From Erythrobacter ani (GTDB lineage: Bacteria > Pseudomonadota > Alphaproteobacteria > Sphingomonadales > Sphingomonadaceae), in NCBI RefSeq assembly GCF_019204025.1, contig NZ_JAGSPB010000001.1, forward strand, positions 1,054,001 through 1,118,000: a stretch of 64,000 nt of DNA, written 5' to 3'. How positions within the stretch are numbered: the stretch's first letter is position 1; each line of letters starts with the position of its first letter. The position numbers and the translations under genes were made by a program. Of the stretch, positions 24,981 through 34,326 are shown one piece after another. The notes under the pieces were generated by a model. It was given only the letters and a program-made list of their open reading frames with translations, ran no database searches and was not told the origin of the DNA.

Positions 24981-25733
24981 ATGGCAAAAGTGCTGATCAT
25001 CGAGAATGACCGCATCGCGGCCCGAGATTTGTTCGAGATAGTCAAATCGCTCGAACACGAACCGGTCGGCATCGCGACCAATTTCGACGATGCGAAGGCG
25101 CTGGCCTCCGAACATGCGCCCGAAATCGCGCTGATCGATATTCACATTGATGGCGATAAAGACGGGATCGCGCTCGCAGCCGAGCTACGCGAAGACCACT
25201 CCATGGCGCTGGCATTTCTGACGAGTCATGCCGACAAGCAGACGGTGGCGAAAGCCTCCGCAATCCGGCCCAACGGGTACCTCATAAAGCCGTTCGATTC
25301 GGCCTCCGTCGATGCCCTCGTAAGCACGGCGCTGGCCAATTACGATTCAAGCCAGGCAAGCGTCGATTGCAAGCGTCTGCTCGAAAGCGAGGGGCCGCAA
25401 AAGTCGGCGCTGAGCGAAGCCCATGCGAACAAGGTGTGCGATTACATAGATCACCACCTCGATGAGCACGTTAAGATCGAAGAGCTCGCCGAGCTTTGCG
25501 GTCTCGGCGAATCGTCCTTCACCCGGCAATTCCATGCGCGGTTCGGTACGTCACCGTACAACTTCCTGATCACGCAGCGCATCGGCGAAGCGAAGCGCCT
25601 CTTGCGCAACACCGCCTGGTCGATCGCCGACATCGCCCTGGCGGTCGGCTTCTCAAATCAGGCGCACTTTACTACCACCTTCAAGAAATTCGTCGAGGTT
25701 ACGCCGTCCGAATATCGGCGCCTTACGCATTGA
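24981..25733 (+). CDS. response regulator with AraC-type DNA-binding domain
   Basis: A 250-residue REC-AraC protein. Receiver: KVLIIEND with paired acidic residues, phosphoacceptor D53 in IALIDIHIDG, Thr in AFLTSHAD and Lys in GYLIKPF, all conserved. DNA-binding part from about 145: HLDEHVKIEELAELCGLGESSFTRQFHARFG, then the second HTH SIADIALAVGFSNQAHFTTTFKKFVEVTPSEYRR. An intact receiver beside a kinase-like protein lacking its His implies another phosphodonor. Promoter targets are unknown. Confidence 0.88.
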   Translation: MAKVLIIENDRIAARDLFEIVKSLEHEPVGIATNFDDAKALASEHAPEIALIDIHIDGDKDGIALAAELREDHSMALAFLTSHADKQTVAKASAIRPNGYLIKPFDSASVDALVSTALANYDSSQASVDCKRLLESEGPQKSALSEAHANKVCDYIDHHLDEHVKIEELAELCGLGESSFTRQFHARFGTSPYNFLITQRIGEAKRLLRNTAWSIADIALAVGFSNQAHFTTTFKKFVEVTPSEYRRLTH

Positions 25734-25998
25734 TGCGCTATATCGGTTTTCGCTTAGAGCCGTGTGTCTTAGCGATCGATTTTTCACGCAGAGACATTCC
25801 TTAGCCTCTGTCCTCGAAAAGGACTACGAGGTTGCGCCGAAGAAAATCAGCGCCTTTGAGCTTGGAAATTCAAAAATTGCAGTGGGCCAAAGTGTTCAGG
25901 AAGAATGCAATGCCGAGCACGGTGCAAAAACGTCAACGCCCTGGGGGCGAGATCAGTCTTTGGGAACTGATGATTGGAGAGCGCATGATCCCTCTAGC

Positions 25999-27609
25999 TC
26001 AGGCGCTATCATCGACTCTGAAAGTCTGGCGGCTCTCTATCCGGCCGTTATCTAAGTAGTGGATGAAAGCAGGTATGCCTGCCTCGGTCACGTCGGCATG
26101 CACCTTGTGGTACTCCAGCGAATCGAAATCTGGGCCCGGATTGCGCAATTCGTATCCGCCATGCAGCACGAAATGCCGAGCAGGTTCCGCTCCGCTGTTT
26201 GCAATGTCAGGGTAAGTCGCGACATACCACTCGGGATCGAACCACTCAGACGCTTTGACTAGATCGATTTCCTTGGCGATTCTGTCTTTCGCTTTCTTTC
26301 TGGCGCGCAACCGATGGAACTGCAGGAGATCCGCCTGCAAGCGGTTCTTCGAGGCGGTCAATTGGGCAGTTATATTGCTACGTCTTGCGAACTGATCATG
26401 CTGAGATTCCAAGGCAGAGTTGTGTTTGGTTTTGAGTGCGGCGATCTCTTTCCTCAAGGACTCTGTCATTCGGGTAAGAGCAGTGGTTTCTGAGAAGCGC
26501 ATCTCACGCTCAGCCTTGAAATCCTTCTCTAGAGACACGTACCGCGCTGTTTCTTTTGTCAGCGCCGACACATGCTCAGCGAGCTCTTTTTCGAGATCGG
26601 CAAGTTCGACTTTGTGCGCAGCTTTAAGCGACTCATGCTCAACTTCACGAACGGCAGCTTGGGCTCGCAATTCGGCTATAATTGCTCGATCATCGAACAG
26701 CTGGCTCTCGATCTCCGCGATTCTCCGCGTACGAAGGTCATAAGCTTCAACAAGGGTTTCGTACTTACTCTGCGTAGTTTCAAATGCGGCGCGGTTTTCG
26801 GTCGCCAGCCCCTCCGCCTCAATTCTAGCTGATTTCTCTTTAGCAGCGCGTACGACCCCGAGCAGCCCTTGGCCAACGCGGCGAAATACTTTTTCGACCG
26901 CGAAAGTGGTATGCCCACTTTCACTTGCCTCAAACAGCGCACCCAGATGGTGCGGCTTATCACCTGTCAGGATGAACATTCTGAAGCCCTGTTCAGAAGA
27001 AAAGTGAACTGAGCGATGCGCTTTCATAAAGCGTTCAAGTGCCGCCGCATCTGCACCGTTTTCTTGCACTGTATTCTCGCCATGGACGAACAAAATTCCA
27101 GACTTGCTGAGCCTGCTGGCCAAGACTTCCAATCTCTGCGCCAAGCCTTCCGGTGCAGCTGCAAGATCGAGAATAATCAGATCGAGGGATGATTCCGGCA
27201 TACTGTCAACTAGCTTGTCGAGGTCCGCGCCGGGTGCGAGCCTAGAAATATCCTCGTAGAGCATGTCCTCGTGCCTTGCGAGCTCAGGAGGAACGCCGGA
27301 AGGCCGCTCCTCATTTTCGGCATCTTCCCAGAAACCGTGGCCGACACATATTCCGGTATCGCTCATCTGCTCCAGCGTCTGGCAAAGCGCGAAATGCAGA
27401 ACGCCGTCGCCTGCTCCGACGACCGCTACATTGCGAAGACGGAGCGTTGCACATGCCCAGAAAAGAAACGGCACGTGAGCTACCGAAGGACTGTCGACCA
27501 GATAGCGAGGTCGCAGGAAGAGAGTCTCAAACGCTGCCGGAGCGAAAGGATCGCTGGTAAGATCTGCGATCGTCGTGGGACCGTTTGTAGATGTGGGCAT
27601 ATTGCTCAT
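25999..27609 (-). CDS. methyltransferase-like, coiled-coil protein with WYxxYPD-type C-terminus
   Basis: A 536-residue three-part protein. Residues about 50-215 look like a class I SAM-methyltransferase fold (NVAVVGAGDGVLHFALCQ, later LDLIILDLAAAPEG). Residues about 255-435 are a long charged coiled coil. Residues about 453-536 hold two copies of a motif: FDPEWYVATYPDIANSG, with the HFVLHGGYELRNP tail, then a degenerate FDSLEYHKVHADVTEAG copy. This motif is frequent at the ends of bacterial glycan-related proteins. It is the last gene of a four-gene operon; a surface-glycan scaffold or modifying role is inferred. Confidence 0.65.
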   Translation of the reverse strand: MSNMPTSTNGPTTIADLTSDPFAPAAFETLFLRPRYLVDSPSVAHVPFLFWACATLRLRNVAVVGAGDGVLHFALCQTLEQMSDTGICVGHGFWEDAENEERPSGVPPELARHEDMLYEDISRLAPGADLDKLVDSMPESSLDLIILDLAAAPEGLAQRLEVLASRLSKSGILFVHGENTVQENGADAAALERFMKAHRSVHFSSEQGFRMFILTGDKPHHLGALFEASESGHTTFAVEKVFRRVGQGLLGVVRAAKEKSARIEAEGLATENRAAFETTQSKYETLVEAYDLRTRRIAEIESQLFDDRAIIAELRAQAAVREVEHESLKAAHKVELADLEKELAEHVSALTKETARYVSLEKDFKAEREMRFSETTALTRMTESLRKEIAALKTKHNSALESQHDQFARRSNITAQLTASKNRLQADLLQFHRLRARKKAKDRIAKEIDLVKASEWFDPEWYVATYPDIANSGAEPARHFVLHGGYELRNPGPDFDSLEYHKVHADVTEAGIPAFIHYLDNGRIESRQTFRVDDSA

Positions 27610-28277
27610 GTGATATTTCGACCATCGCCCGGAGACGACGATTTATTGCGAAGATTGTTCTTGTAAGGTGGCTGGTCCATACCGTGATAGGTCGCTCGGA
27701 AAAAATTTTCCATGAGTTTTCGAATCTCCGAAGCGTCTAGCTGGCGCGGCTCGACTCTGAATACCGCCAATCGGCCGACGATCTTTGTCGGTTTCAGGAA
27801 GCCCTCAACACTATGATAGGCGGGGCGGGACTTATAATCGTCGAAAAGAAGAGTGACGGTTTGCCTGGTTCGAAGCGCCACTGCCATGAGACAGGCCGGT
27901 CGAAATCGACCATCGATAAGCACGACATCAGGTTGTCGAAAGAAGGGCTCGTCCCAAATCGCGAGTGGGTAGTTGTGAAAATTGGTCCAGCTGTCCGAGT
28001 TGAGTGGGCGCCCCCAGTCGCCCGTGGGGCCGATGTCGACATGATAAACGGTTGCGGGAGACGAAAGCTTGCGTGAGTCGATCTCGTGCTGGAGCCGAAG
28101 AGCCCATTCTCGATCGGACTCCACGCTGAACACCAGCTTTCCCGGCTTTTCCGCCGCGATTATTGTGGACCCGCCTGAGCCATACTCTAGGATCACCGTG
28201 GCTTTTTCATAAATGGCGCGGACGAGTTCTGCCTCATCCTTAGGGAAAGACAACTCCGGCCAATTTTGCTCGCTCAT
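27606..28277 (-). CDS. SAM-methyltransferase-like protein
   Basis: A 223-residue protein with a Rossmann-like core: ATVILEYGSGGSTIIAAEKPG (motif I, E-x-G-x-G-x-S), VFSVESDREWALRLQHEI (acidic residue after strand 2), and DVVLIDGRFRPACLMAVALR, then LLFDDYKSRPAYHSVE. The substrate is unknown. ATGA overlaps join it to the genes on both sides, so it is translated with the glycosyltransferase. A sugar or lipid methyltransferase is plausible from context. Confidence 0.7.
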   Translation of the reverse strand: MSEQNWPELSFPKDEAELVRAIYEKATVILEYGSGGSTIIAAEKPGKLVFSVESDREWALRLQHEIDSRKLSSPATVYHVDIGPTGDWGRPLNSDSWTNFHNYPLAIWDEPFFRQPDVVLIDGRFRPACLMAVALRTRQTVTLLFDDYKSRPAYHSVEGFLKPTKIVGRLAVFRVEPRQLDASEIRKLMENFFRATYHGMDQPPYKNNLRNKSSSPGDGRNIT

Positions 28278-30238
28278 TTCCGGCGCATTCTTTGGAAAAA
28301 TCGGCTGACGTAGAGCTCGTCCCTGAACCTCGGCAAGAGTTTCTCCAACTTCTCCGCAGTAGAGTTGTTCAATTTCTGCAAGGATTTCTCGATACCCTCG
28401 TAGCCCCAGGGCTTTGCGGCCGCGAGCTTGTCCCTGATTACTCCCTCCTTTTTCTTGTTCTCTCTGAACAAGGGAACGTCGTCCTCGGCCAGCTCACCCG
28501 ATGCCAGCCAACCAGCATGGCGCTGGATGCACACCATGGGAACTCCCATCTGGCGAGCAAGAACGGAAAACTCGATATCGACCATACCTCCTGCTCCCCA
28601 AGCTTCAGGGGCGATCTTGTCAAACGCACCTGACCAGAATCCTACTGTGCCAGTGCCTAGATTGTTGACTAGAACAGGGTTCGCCAAATCGTCTGCGGAA
28701 AAGTGAAAAACCACTCTCTGTCTGGAATACTTCTGTGGGTTTTCCACCAACAGAACACCATGAACCCCCACAACTGCAGATCGGTCGAACTCGTCAATGC
28801 CTGCGATGAGGTGCCGCACGTAATCATGAGGATATACGATATCGTCATCGAAGGTGAAATAGTAGAAGCCCTCTGGGAATCTCTTCTTGCACTGGTCGAA
28901 CATCAGGAATTTCGCATTGTCTCGAAAATCTATGTCGTAGTTTTCAGATCTATAAATTTCGACCTTTTTCGAGCTCAGGAAATCTGGAATGCGCGCATAT
29001 TTATCGAGATACACATGCAGCTCATCAACCTGCGGAAGGAGGCGCTCAATCACTTTTTCGAAGGCGCCAATCCGGCTGGGAATGCTGCAAACAGCCCCAA
29101 TCACCGGTGCTCGTGAGGGGGTGATCGCTGCTATTTCAGGAGGATAAGCCTGCTGCGCCTTGTTGGGAACGGGCGGGAAATTGGATCGGTACCAGTCAGG
29201 TTTCGAGCCGTTTTCTTCAAGTCTTTTGGAAAATATCGAGACATACGCTCTTCTGCTTTTGCTTGAGCTTTGGCCAATAGAACCGTCGGCCCTAACAGTG
29301 ACCATGTCGGCGATAAGCGAATTCGGCCGCAATTCAGCGTTGTACAGCGATACCGGGAGATCTTGGACGCTGTGGCTTCCGCACAGATGTCGAAGGCGAC
29401 GGAACCATTCATCGTCACCTGCCTTGCGAACGGCATCAAAGAATCCGATCTCATCGAAAACGCGACGTCGGACACACAACGTAATCAAGCCAAGTTTTGC
29501 GAAGTCGCCTTCACGTGCAATAACACTGAAGTTGTCGGGGTTGAAGCGCGCGTATTTTGTTCGCGTCGCGATTAGGGTTTCATCATCAATAAGTGGTTCG
29601 ATTTGACAAGCAACACGATGGGCATGCGAGTAATCGTCGGAGTCCTGGAAAAGAATGAAGTCACCCTTCGCCTCTTTTATCGCAATGTTTTTTGCGAGAT
29701 AGGTGCCACTGTTCCTGGCCAACCTGATCGCTCGTACAGCACTTCCGGTTTGCACTTCGAGCGCTTGTAAGACGCTCCATGTACGATCAGTGCTGGCATC
29801 GTCGCATATGACCACTTCCAAGTTCGGATAACTCTGCATCAGCATGGATTGGACCGCCGCTTCCACCGTGTCCTCGGCGTTGTGTGAGGTCATTACGACA
29901 GTGACCTTCGGCAGGTCCGGTCGCGTCAGTAAGTTAAGGACTTCTTTGCGCCTGCGGTATCGCGCCCACTCTTTTTTGCAGAAATCACGAATGTCGATCG
30001 GATCGCCACCTTCACCACCAACAGGCAACTTATTCCATGGCTTGGCGGCAGCGGCATGCTTTTGGTGACTGCCGCCCGGCTTGCCGAGGCGCCCTAGTCG
30101 CGCGCCGTAGCGTTCGAAGTGGTCCGCCGGGTCCATTCTGAGCATATCGACATCTGGATATTGCGAACGGTACCATTCCGGGTCGAAGTCACCTATCGTA
30201 GCGGCGGACACTTCTCCAACATTCTTTTCGCGGCCCAT
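28274..30238 (-). CDS. two-domain family 2 glycosyltransferase with N-terminal WYxxYPD motif
   Basis: A 654-residue protein. Residues 17-55 carry FDPEWYRSQYPDVDMLRMD, the same motif as at the C-terminus of the 25999-27609 protein. Residues about 112-330 form a GT2 domain (KVTVVMTSHNAEDTVEAAVQ, VVICDDASTDRTW, FILFQDSDDYSHAHR). Residues about 360-620 look like a second transferase domain with a DxD-like FDDDIVYPHDYVRHL. It probably adds sugars to a surface glycan. The start is 2 bases after the tviB-like stop. Confidence 0.8.
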   Translation of the reverse strand: MGREKNVGEVSAATIGDFDPEWYRSQYPDVDMLRMDPADHFERYGARLGRLGKPGGSHQKHAAAAKPWNKLPVGGEGGDPIDIRDFCKKEWARYRRRKEVLNLLTRPDLPKVTVVMTSHNAEDTVEAAVQSMLMQSYPNLEVVICDDASTDRTWSVLQALEVQTGSAVRAIRLARNSGTYLAKNIAIKEAKGDFILFQDSDDYSHAHRVACQIEPLIDDETLIATRTKYARFNPDNFSVIAREGDFAKLGLITLCVRRRVFDEIGFFDAVRKAGDDEWFRRLRHLCGSHSVQDLPVSLYNAELRPNSLIADMVTVRADGSIGQSSSKSRRAYVSIFSKRLEENGSKPDWYRSNFPPVPNKAQQAYPPEIAAITPSRAPVIGAVCSIPSRIGAFEKVIERLLPQVDELHVYLDKYARIPDFLSSKKVEIYRSENYDIDFRDNAKFLMFDQCKKRFPEGFYYFTFDDDIVYPHDYVRHLIAGIDEFDRSAVVGVHGVLLVENPQKYSRQRVVFHFSADDLANPVLVNNLGTGTVGFWSGAFDKIAPEAWGAGGMVDIEFSVLARQMGVPMVCIQRHAGWLASGELAEDDVPLFRENKKKEGVIRDKLAAAKPWGYEGIEKSLQKLNNSTAEKLEKLLPRFRDELYVSRFFQRMRRK

Positions 30239-30240
30239 GT

Positions 30241-31566
30241 TTACAGCCTCAGATCGCTGTCTTCGATTTCAAAGACGGCTTTCAGGTCAAATAGAATTCC
30301 GCCCGGCTTCACCAGTTTGCGCAGCGCCAGGGCGCCCCCCTGCATCACATCATCGTGCGGCACCGCCAATATCAGGACATCATAATCTCCGGTGTCGGGC
30401 AATGAAGTTGCGATCTCGAGCCCGTATTCCCGCTGCACGCTGCTCGGGTCAGCCCAGGTGTCAGCAATGTCGACGGCCATACCAAAGCTTTCCAGATCCG
30501 TGACAAGATCTACGACCTTGGTATTGCGGGTGTCAGGACAGTTCTCCTTAAAGGAAAACCCGACGACCAGCACTTTTGCGCCCTTTACGGCAATATCAGT
30601 TGCGATCATTTTCTTGATCAGTCTGACCACGGTATTCCTAGCCATACCATCGTTAATCTCGCGGGCGGTGCGGATAATGTCAGGGATGAATCCCGCAGCC
30701 ATCGACTTGTGCACCAAATAGTATGGATCAACGCCAATGCAGTGACCGCCAACAAGGCCGGGACGCATGTTTATAAAATTCCATTTTGTAGCGGCGGCAT
30801 CAAGTACTTCGTTGGTATCAACGCCGAGCTGGGAAAAGATAATAGATAGTTCGTTCACAAGGGCAATGTTCACATCGCGTTGTGTGTTCTCGACAATTTT
30901 CGACGCTTCAGCGACCTTAATCGAGCTTGCCTTAAAGGTGCCTGCTTCGATGATCCGGCCATACAACGAATCCACAAAATCGGCGACTTCCGGTGTGGAT
31001 CCAGAGGTAACTTTGATAATCTTGTGGATCGGGCGCTCCTTGTCGCCGGGATTGATACGCTCGGGGCTATATCCGGCGAAGAAATCACTATTGAACCGAA
31101 GTCCGGAATACTTCTCGACAATGGGAAGACAATCCTCCTCGGTCGCGCCAGGGTAGACGGTTGACTCATAGACAACGACCCCGCCTTTGCGGATCACTCG
31201 TCCCACAATCTCGGAGGCTGCGAGGAGTGGCTGCAGATCAGGGGTTCGGGCAGAGGTAATCGGCGTAGGAACCGCGACCACAAGGACATCGCATCCAACA
31301 AGATCTTCTTCACTGGATGAGAATTTCAGCTTCGATGCGGCCCGAAGATCCTCCATATCCAGCTCTGCAGTGCTGTCATGTCCCGCGATGAGCTGCTCAA
31401 CCCGGGTTTTGCTGATGTCGAATCCGATGGTATTGTAATACCGCCCGAATGCAGCTGCGAGCGGCAACCCGACATAGCCAAGCCCGATCACTCCGACCTT
31501 CACGTTCTCGATTGACGGCAATCGCACATCCGTGCGTATTTGCGATCGAGCCGATCCCAAACCCAT
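30241..31566 (-). CDS. UDP-N-acetylglucosamine 6-dehydrogenase family (TviB/WbpA-like)
   Basis: A 441-residue nucleotide-sugar dehydrogenase that oxidises the C6 hydroxyl of a UDP-sugar in two NAD-dependent steps. NAD site: KVGVIGLGYVGLPLAAAFG near residue 24. Catalytic cysteine: GGHCIGVDPYYLVHK, around 275. The C-terminal UDP-binding domain has VLVVGFSFKENCPDTRNTKV. The sequence style (YYNTIGFDISKTRVEQL) is closer to TviB/WbpA than to UDP-glucose dehydrogenase. AGGGAAA about 8 bases upstream supports ATG 31566. First gene of the glycan operon. Confidence 0.88.
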   Translation of the reverse strand: MGLGSARSQIRTDVRLPSIENVKVGVIGLGYVGLPLAAAFGRYYNTIGFDISKTRVEQLIAGHDSTAELDMEDLRAASKLKFSSSEEDLVGCDVLVVAVPTPITSARTPDLQPLLAASEIVGRVIRKGGVVVYESTVYPGATEEDCLPIVEKYSGLRFNSDFFAGYSPERINPGDKERPIHKIIKVTSGSTPEVADFVDSLYGRIIEAGTFKASSIKVAEASKIVENTQRDVNIALVNELSIIFSQLGVDTNEVLDAAATKWNFINMRPGLVGGHCIGVDPYYLVHKSMAAGFIPDIIRTAREINDGMARNTVVRLIKKMIATDIAVKGAKVLVVGFSFKENCPDTRNTKVVDLVTDLESFGMAVDIADTWADPSSVQREYGLEIATSLPDTGDYDVLILAVPHDDVMQGGALALRKLVKPGGILFDLKAVFEIEDSDLRL

Positions 31567-32075
31567 GCTAGTTTCCCTTTTATTCTGGTGCTTTCAGCGC
31601 ATCCGATCATTGAATGCAACAGCCGAATCATGGTTAAAGTCCGGAATGGCTCGCTGCTTCAGCGTCATAAATCTTTACAGAATGGCCGATACCCGCCCAG
31701 ATAAACGCCTGAAGGGAAAAGTCTATGGGAGAACCGCTCCTTTGACATTCACCCATTGCGCGACCAACCATTGGCGTCTGGAATTGCGGAGTGGCCACCG
31801 GAGCGGAATGAGCAAGCGCGCCAAGCTGTGCCGTCTTGTTATCAAACGCTCTTTGCGTGCCGAGTTTTCCTACCCGAGAATCGCTGCGGTATTATTTTAC
31901 CTCCACCGAGCACCCCGGTTTTGCTTGACTTGAAGCCGATTGCCGCACAAATGCGCCGCACTCAAAGCTTCCGGCATCGGCCGGAGCGAGATTCGCCAGA
32001 CCTGTCTCGGGACACTGTCCGCAAGCCGGAATCTGGCATCAACACAACCGATTTTGGTTTAAGGATAAAGCAGCC
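31567..32075. other. 509-base divergent spacer between the glycan operon and rplM
   Basis: No convincing gene. Short open frames exist (for example 31532-31933, plus) but lack a ribosome site and look like random translation. It must hold the promoters for tviB-like (minus) and rplM (plus); a candidate for the latter is listed separately. No ribosomal-protein leader structure was recognised. Confidence 0.6.
31925..31952 (+). promoter_or_regulatory. candidate promoter for rplM-rpsI
   Basis: TTGACT at 31925-31930, a 16-base spacer, then ACAAAT at 31947-31952: a fair -35/-10 pair. It would give a 5' leader of about 115 bases before rplM. Weak by itself; supported by being the best match in the spacer. 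Confidence 0.35.
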
Positions 32076-32555
32076 ATGAAGGCTATCAGCAAGCAGACCC
32101 GGTCGATCAAGCCGGCAGAGGTCGAGAAGAACTGGCACATCATCGACGCGGATGGCCTCGTCGTTGGCCGTCTCGCCGCGATCATCGCCAATCACCTGCG
32201 CGGTAAGCACAAACCGAGCTACACCCCGCACGTCGATTGCGGCGACCATGTGATCGTCATCAACGCCGACAAGGTGAAGTTCACCAGCAACAAAGCGACC
32301 AAGAAGGTCTATTACAAGCACACCGGCCACCCGGGCGGGATCAAGGAAACCACTCCTGCGAAGATCCTCGAGGGTCGTTTCCCAGAGCGCGTGCTTTCGA
32401 AAGCTGTCGAGCGCATGATTCCGCGCGGTCCGCTGGGCCGTCAGCAGATGAAGGCTCTCCACCTCTACAACGGAACCGAGCATCCGCATGATGGGCAGAG
32501 CCCGACCGTGCTCGACGTTGCTTCCATGAACCGCAAGAACAAGGTCACCTCGTAA
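32076..32555 (+). CDS. rplM: 50S ribosomal protein L13
   Basis: A 159-residue ribosomal protein that binds 23S rRNA early in large-subunit assembly. Typical stretches: [53 protein letters not shown] and [20 protein letters not shown]. The stop overlaps the rpsI start (TAATG), the usual rplM-rpsI coupling. Confidence 0.97.
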   Translation: MKAISKQTRSIKPAEVEKNWHIIDADGLVVGRLAAIIANHLRGKHKPSYTPHVDCGDHVIVINADKVKFTSNKATKKVYYKHTGHPGGIKETTPAKILEGRFPERVLSKAVERMIPRGPLGRQQMKALHLYNGTEHPHDGQSPTVLDVASMNRKNKVTS

Positions 32556-33085
32556 TGGCTGACGAAAACAACACCGTTTCCGATCTTTCGGATCTCAAGG
32601 AAATCGCTGGCGACGCTCCGGCTGCGGATGCCGCTGAAATCGCGGAAACCGTTTCGCAGAACCCGCCTACCCCGCTGCGTGAGCAGGAGCTTGACGCTCA
32701 GGGCCGCGCCTATGCAACCGGCCGACGCAAGGATGCAACCGCCCGCGTCTGGGTAAAGCCCGGCTCCGGCAAAGTGACCGTCAATGGCAAGGATCAGGAA
32801 GTGTACTTCGCACGTCCGACCCTGCGTCTGATCATCAACCAACCGTTCGCGATTACCGAACGCGAAGGTCAGTACGACGTCGTGGCAACCGTAAAAGGCG
32901 GCGGTCTTTCCGGCCAGGCCGGTGCAGTCAAGCATGGCATCAGCCAGGCCTTGTCGAAGTACGAACCGGAGCTCCGCGCGACCGTTAAGTCGGCCGGGTT
33001 CCTCACCCGCGACAGCCGCGTGGTCGAACGTAAGAAGTATGGCCGCGCGAAAGCCCGCCGTAGCTTCCAGTTCTCGAAGCGCTAA
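32555..33085 (+). CDS. rpsI: 30S ribosomal protein S9
   Basis: A 176-residue S9 with an acidic N-terminal extension of about 48 residues ([17 protein letters not shown]) before the core, a form common in alphaproteobacteria. The core begins at [21 protein letters not shown], includes [19 protein letters not shown], and ends with the basic tail [16 protein letters not shown] that reaches the P-site tRNA. A clear terminator follows. Confidence 0.97.
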   Translation: MADENNTVSDLSDLKEIAGDAPAADAAEIAETVSQNPPTPLREQELDAQGRAYATGRRKDATARVWVKPGSGKVTVNGKDQEVYFARPTLRLIINQPFAITEREGQYDVVATVKGGGLSGQAGAVKHGISQALSKYEPELRATVKSAGFLTRDSRVVERKKYGRAKARRSFQFSKR

Positions 33086-33115
33086 TTCGCTTACGACAGC
33101 TACCCGAATACGAAA

Positions 33116-33148
33116 GGGCGGCTCCCCACGGGGATGCCGCCCTTTTTA
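33116..33148 (+). terminator. intrinsic terminator of rplM-rpsI
   Basis: GGGCGGCTCCCC and GGGATGCCGCCC pair with minor mismatches around a short loop, followed by a TTTTTA run. It starts 30 bases after the rpsI stop. Confidence 0.8.
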
Positions 33149-33166
33149 TTTGCGCTCAGTCTTCGA

Positions 33167-33364
33167 TCAGCGCTGCAGCGCGAGGATACCCCAGGATAGC
33201 CCCGTGCCAGACAGGAAGAGCGGCCAGGACCAGAACACTTTGTGATCGCCGAGCGCCATGGAATGGACTGCCAAGGCCCCGCCGCTCGATCCCTGCGAGC
33301 CGACCACAATGGCAACAACCAGTGTCAGTACCGCTCCCAATACGAATGCTTTCAACATGTCCAT
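33167..33364 (-). CDS. small membrane protein, unknown
   Basis: A 65-residue protein with a strong N-terminal hydrophobic segment (MLKAFVLGAVLTLVVAIVVG) and a second, weaker one (FWSWPLFLSGTGLSWGILAL), so probably two membrane spans. GAGG precedes ATG 33364 by about 10 bases; ATG 33358 is a possible alternative. No family recognised. It lies between the rpsI terminator and the metallophosphoesterase gene. Confidence 0.5.
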   Translation of the reverse strand: MDMLKAFVLGAVLTLVVAIVVGSQGSSGGALAVHSMALGDHKVFWSWPLFLSGTGLSWGILALQR

Positions 33365-33520
33365 TGCGTGCGCCCCCTCCATAGGTGTTCGCCAAACGTC
33401 GATCTTCTTCCCCCAGAACGGCTAGGGGAGTTCCCCTGTTCATGGAGAACAAGTTCTTAACGAGGATCAGCTAAGAAAGGTTAAACGTGTAAGCGGACGC
33501 CCAACCAAGCGCGCAGGCGC

Positions 33521-34270
33521 TTAAATATGGGCTGGCGTTAACGTGCGCAGCTCGGTCTCGACATCGCCACCCTGCTTGCAGGTGATGACCCGGTATGATG
33601 GAGGCGCCCCGTGGCGCAGCCTCGTCGATAACGTTCCGGTCCCCAGCATCCGCATGGAATGCCCATCTCTTTCGCGCACCTCGTCAAAGGGCACGTGGAC
33701 ATGACCTGAAACGATGACATCGGCGCCCGCTGCCGCGATCGCGGCAAACGCTCTGTCACCACCGATTGTCGGGTTCTCGTCATCCTTGGGCCCGAGCAGC
33801 GGATGGTGCGCGGTGACCATGATTGTGCGCGGGTCATCTTTGAGTTCGCCCAAACGGGTGAGCGTATTCTCAAGTGCGCGATCGGTCACGAAACCATCGG
33901 ACCAGGGAAAACGCGGCTGCGCGCGTACCGTAGTCTTCAGCGGGACGAATACGGCGTCTTTGGATTCATAGGCGGTTCCCGCGTTATCGTTCAGCTGGCG
34001 ATAGCGGCGGTACGGATCGGTGAAGCGCTCCCACAGATTGTAGTAGGGCATGTCGTGATTGCCCGGATCGAACAGGATCGGCACCTTCAGTCCCCGGAAC
34101 CACTGTGCCGCATCCGCATATTGGCGTTTCGTGGCGCGCTGTGTAAGGTCGCCTGTGCACAATACTACGTCGGGTCGCTCTGCTGCGACGGCGCGTTCGA
34201 CGACGGAGATCGCCTCAGGATCCTCGACCCCGAAATGCACGTCACTGATATGAAACAAGCGTGTAGGCAT
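33521..34270 (-). CDS. metallophosphoesterase
   Basis: A 249-residue calcineurin-like phosphoesterase. The metal-binding motifs are in order: LFHISDVHFG (D-x-H), VVLCTGDLTQRA (GD), FDPGNHDMPYY (GNHD), VTAHHPLLG and VSGHVHVPFDE (GHxH). The substrate is not determined; such proteins hydrolyse phosphodiesters or nucleotides. ATG 34270 begins directly at the first motif, and longer frames add an unrelated stretch. Confidence 0.88.
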   Translation of the reverse strand: MPTRLFHISDVHFGVEDPEAISVVERAVAAERPDVVLCTGDLTQRATKRQYADAAQWFRGLKVPILFDPGNHDMPYYNLWERFTDPYRRYRQLNDNAGTAYESKDAVFVPLKTTVRAQPRFPWSDGFVTDRALENTLTRLGELKDDPRTIMVTAHHPLLGPKDDENPTIGGDRAFAAIAAAGADVIVSGHVHVPFDEVRERDGHSMRMLGTGTLSTRLRHGAPPSYRVITCKQGGDVETELRTLTPAHI

Positions 34271-34326
34271 GGCGCTCTTCAAAGCGGGAAAGCGCCCGCG
34301 ATGCAACGCCCAATCAATGCCCGACG

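Noticed and set aside
25762..26055. 97-codon plus-strand frame between the REC-AraC gene and the glycan operon
   Set aside because: No ribosome site, no family resemblance, and it overlaps the end of the 25999-27609 gene.
31532..31933. 133-codon plus-strand frame in the rplM spacer
   Set aside because: Overlaps the start of the dehydrogenase gene and gives a low-complexity, Arg/Cys-rich translation.
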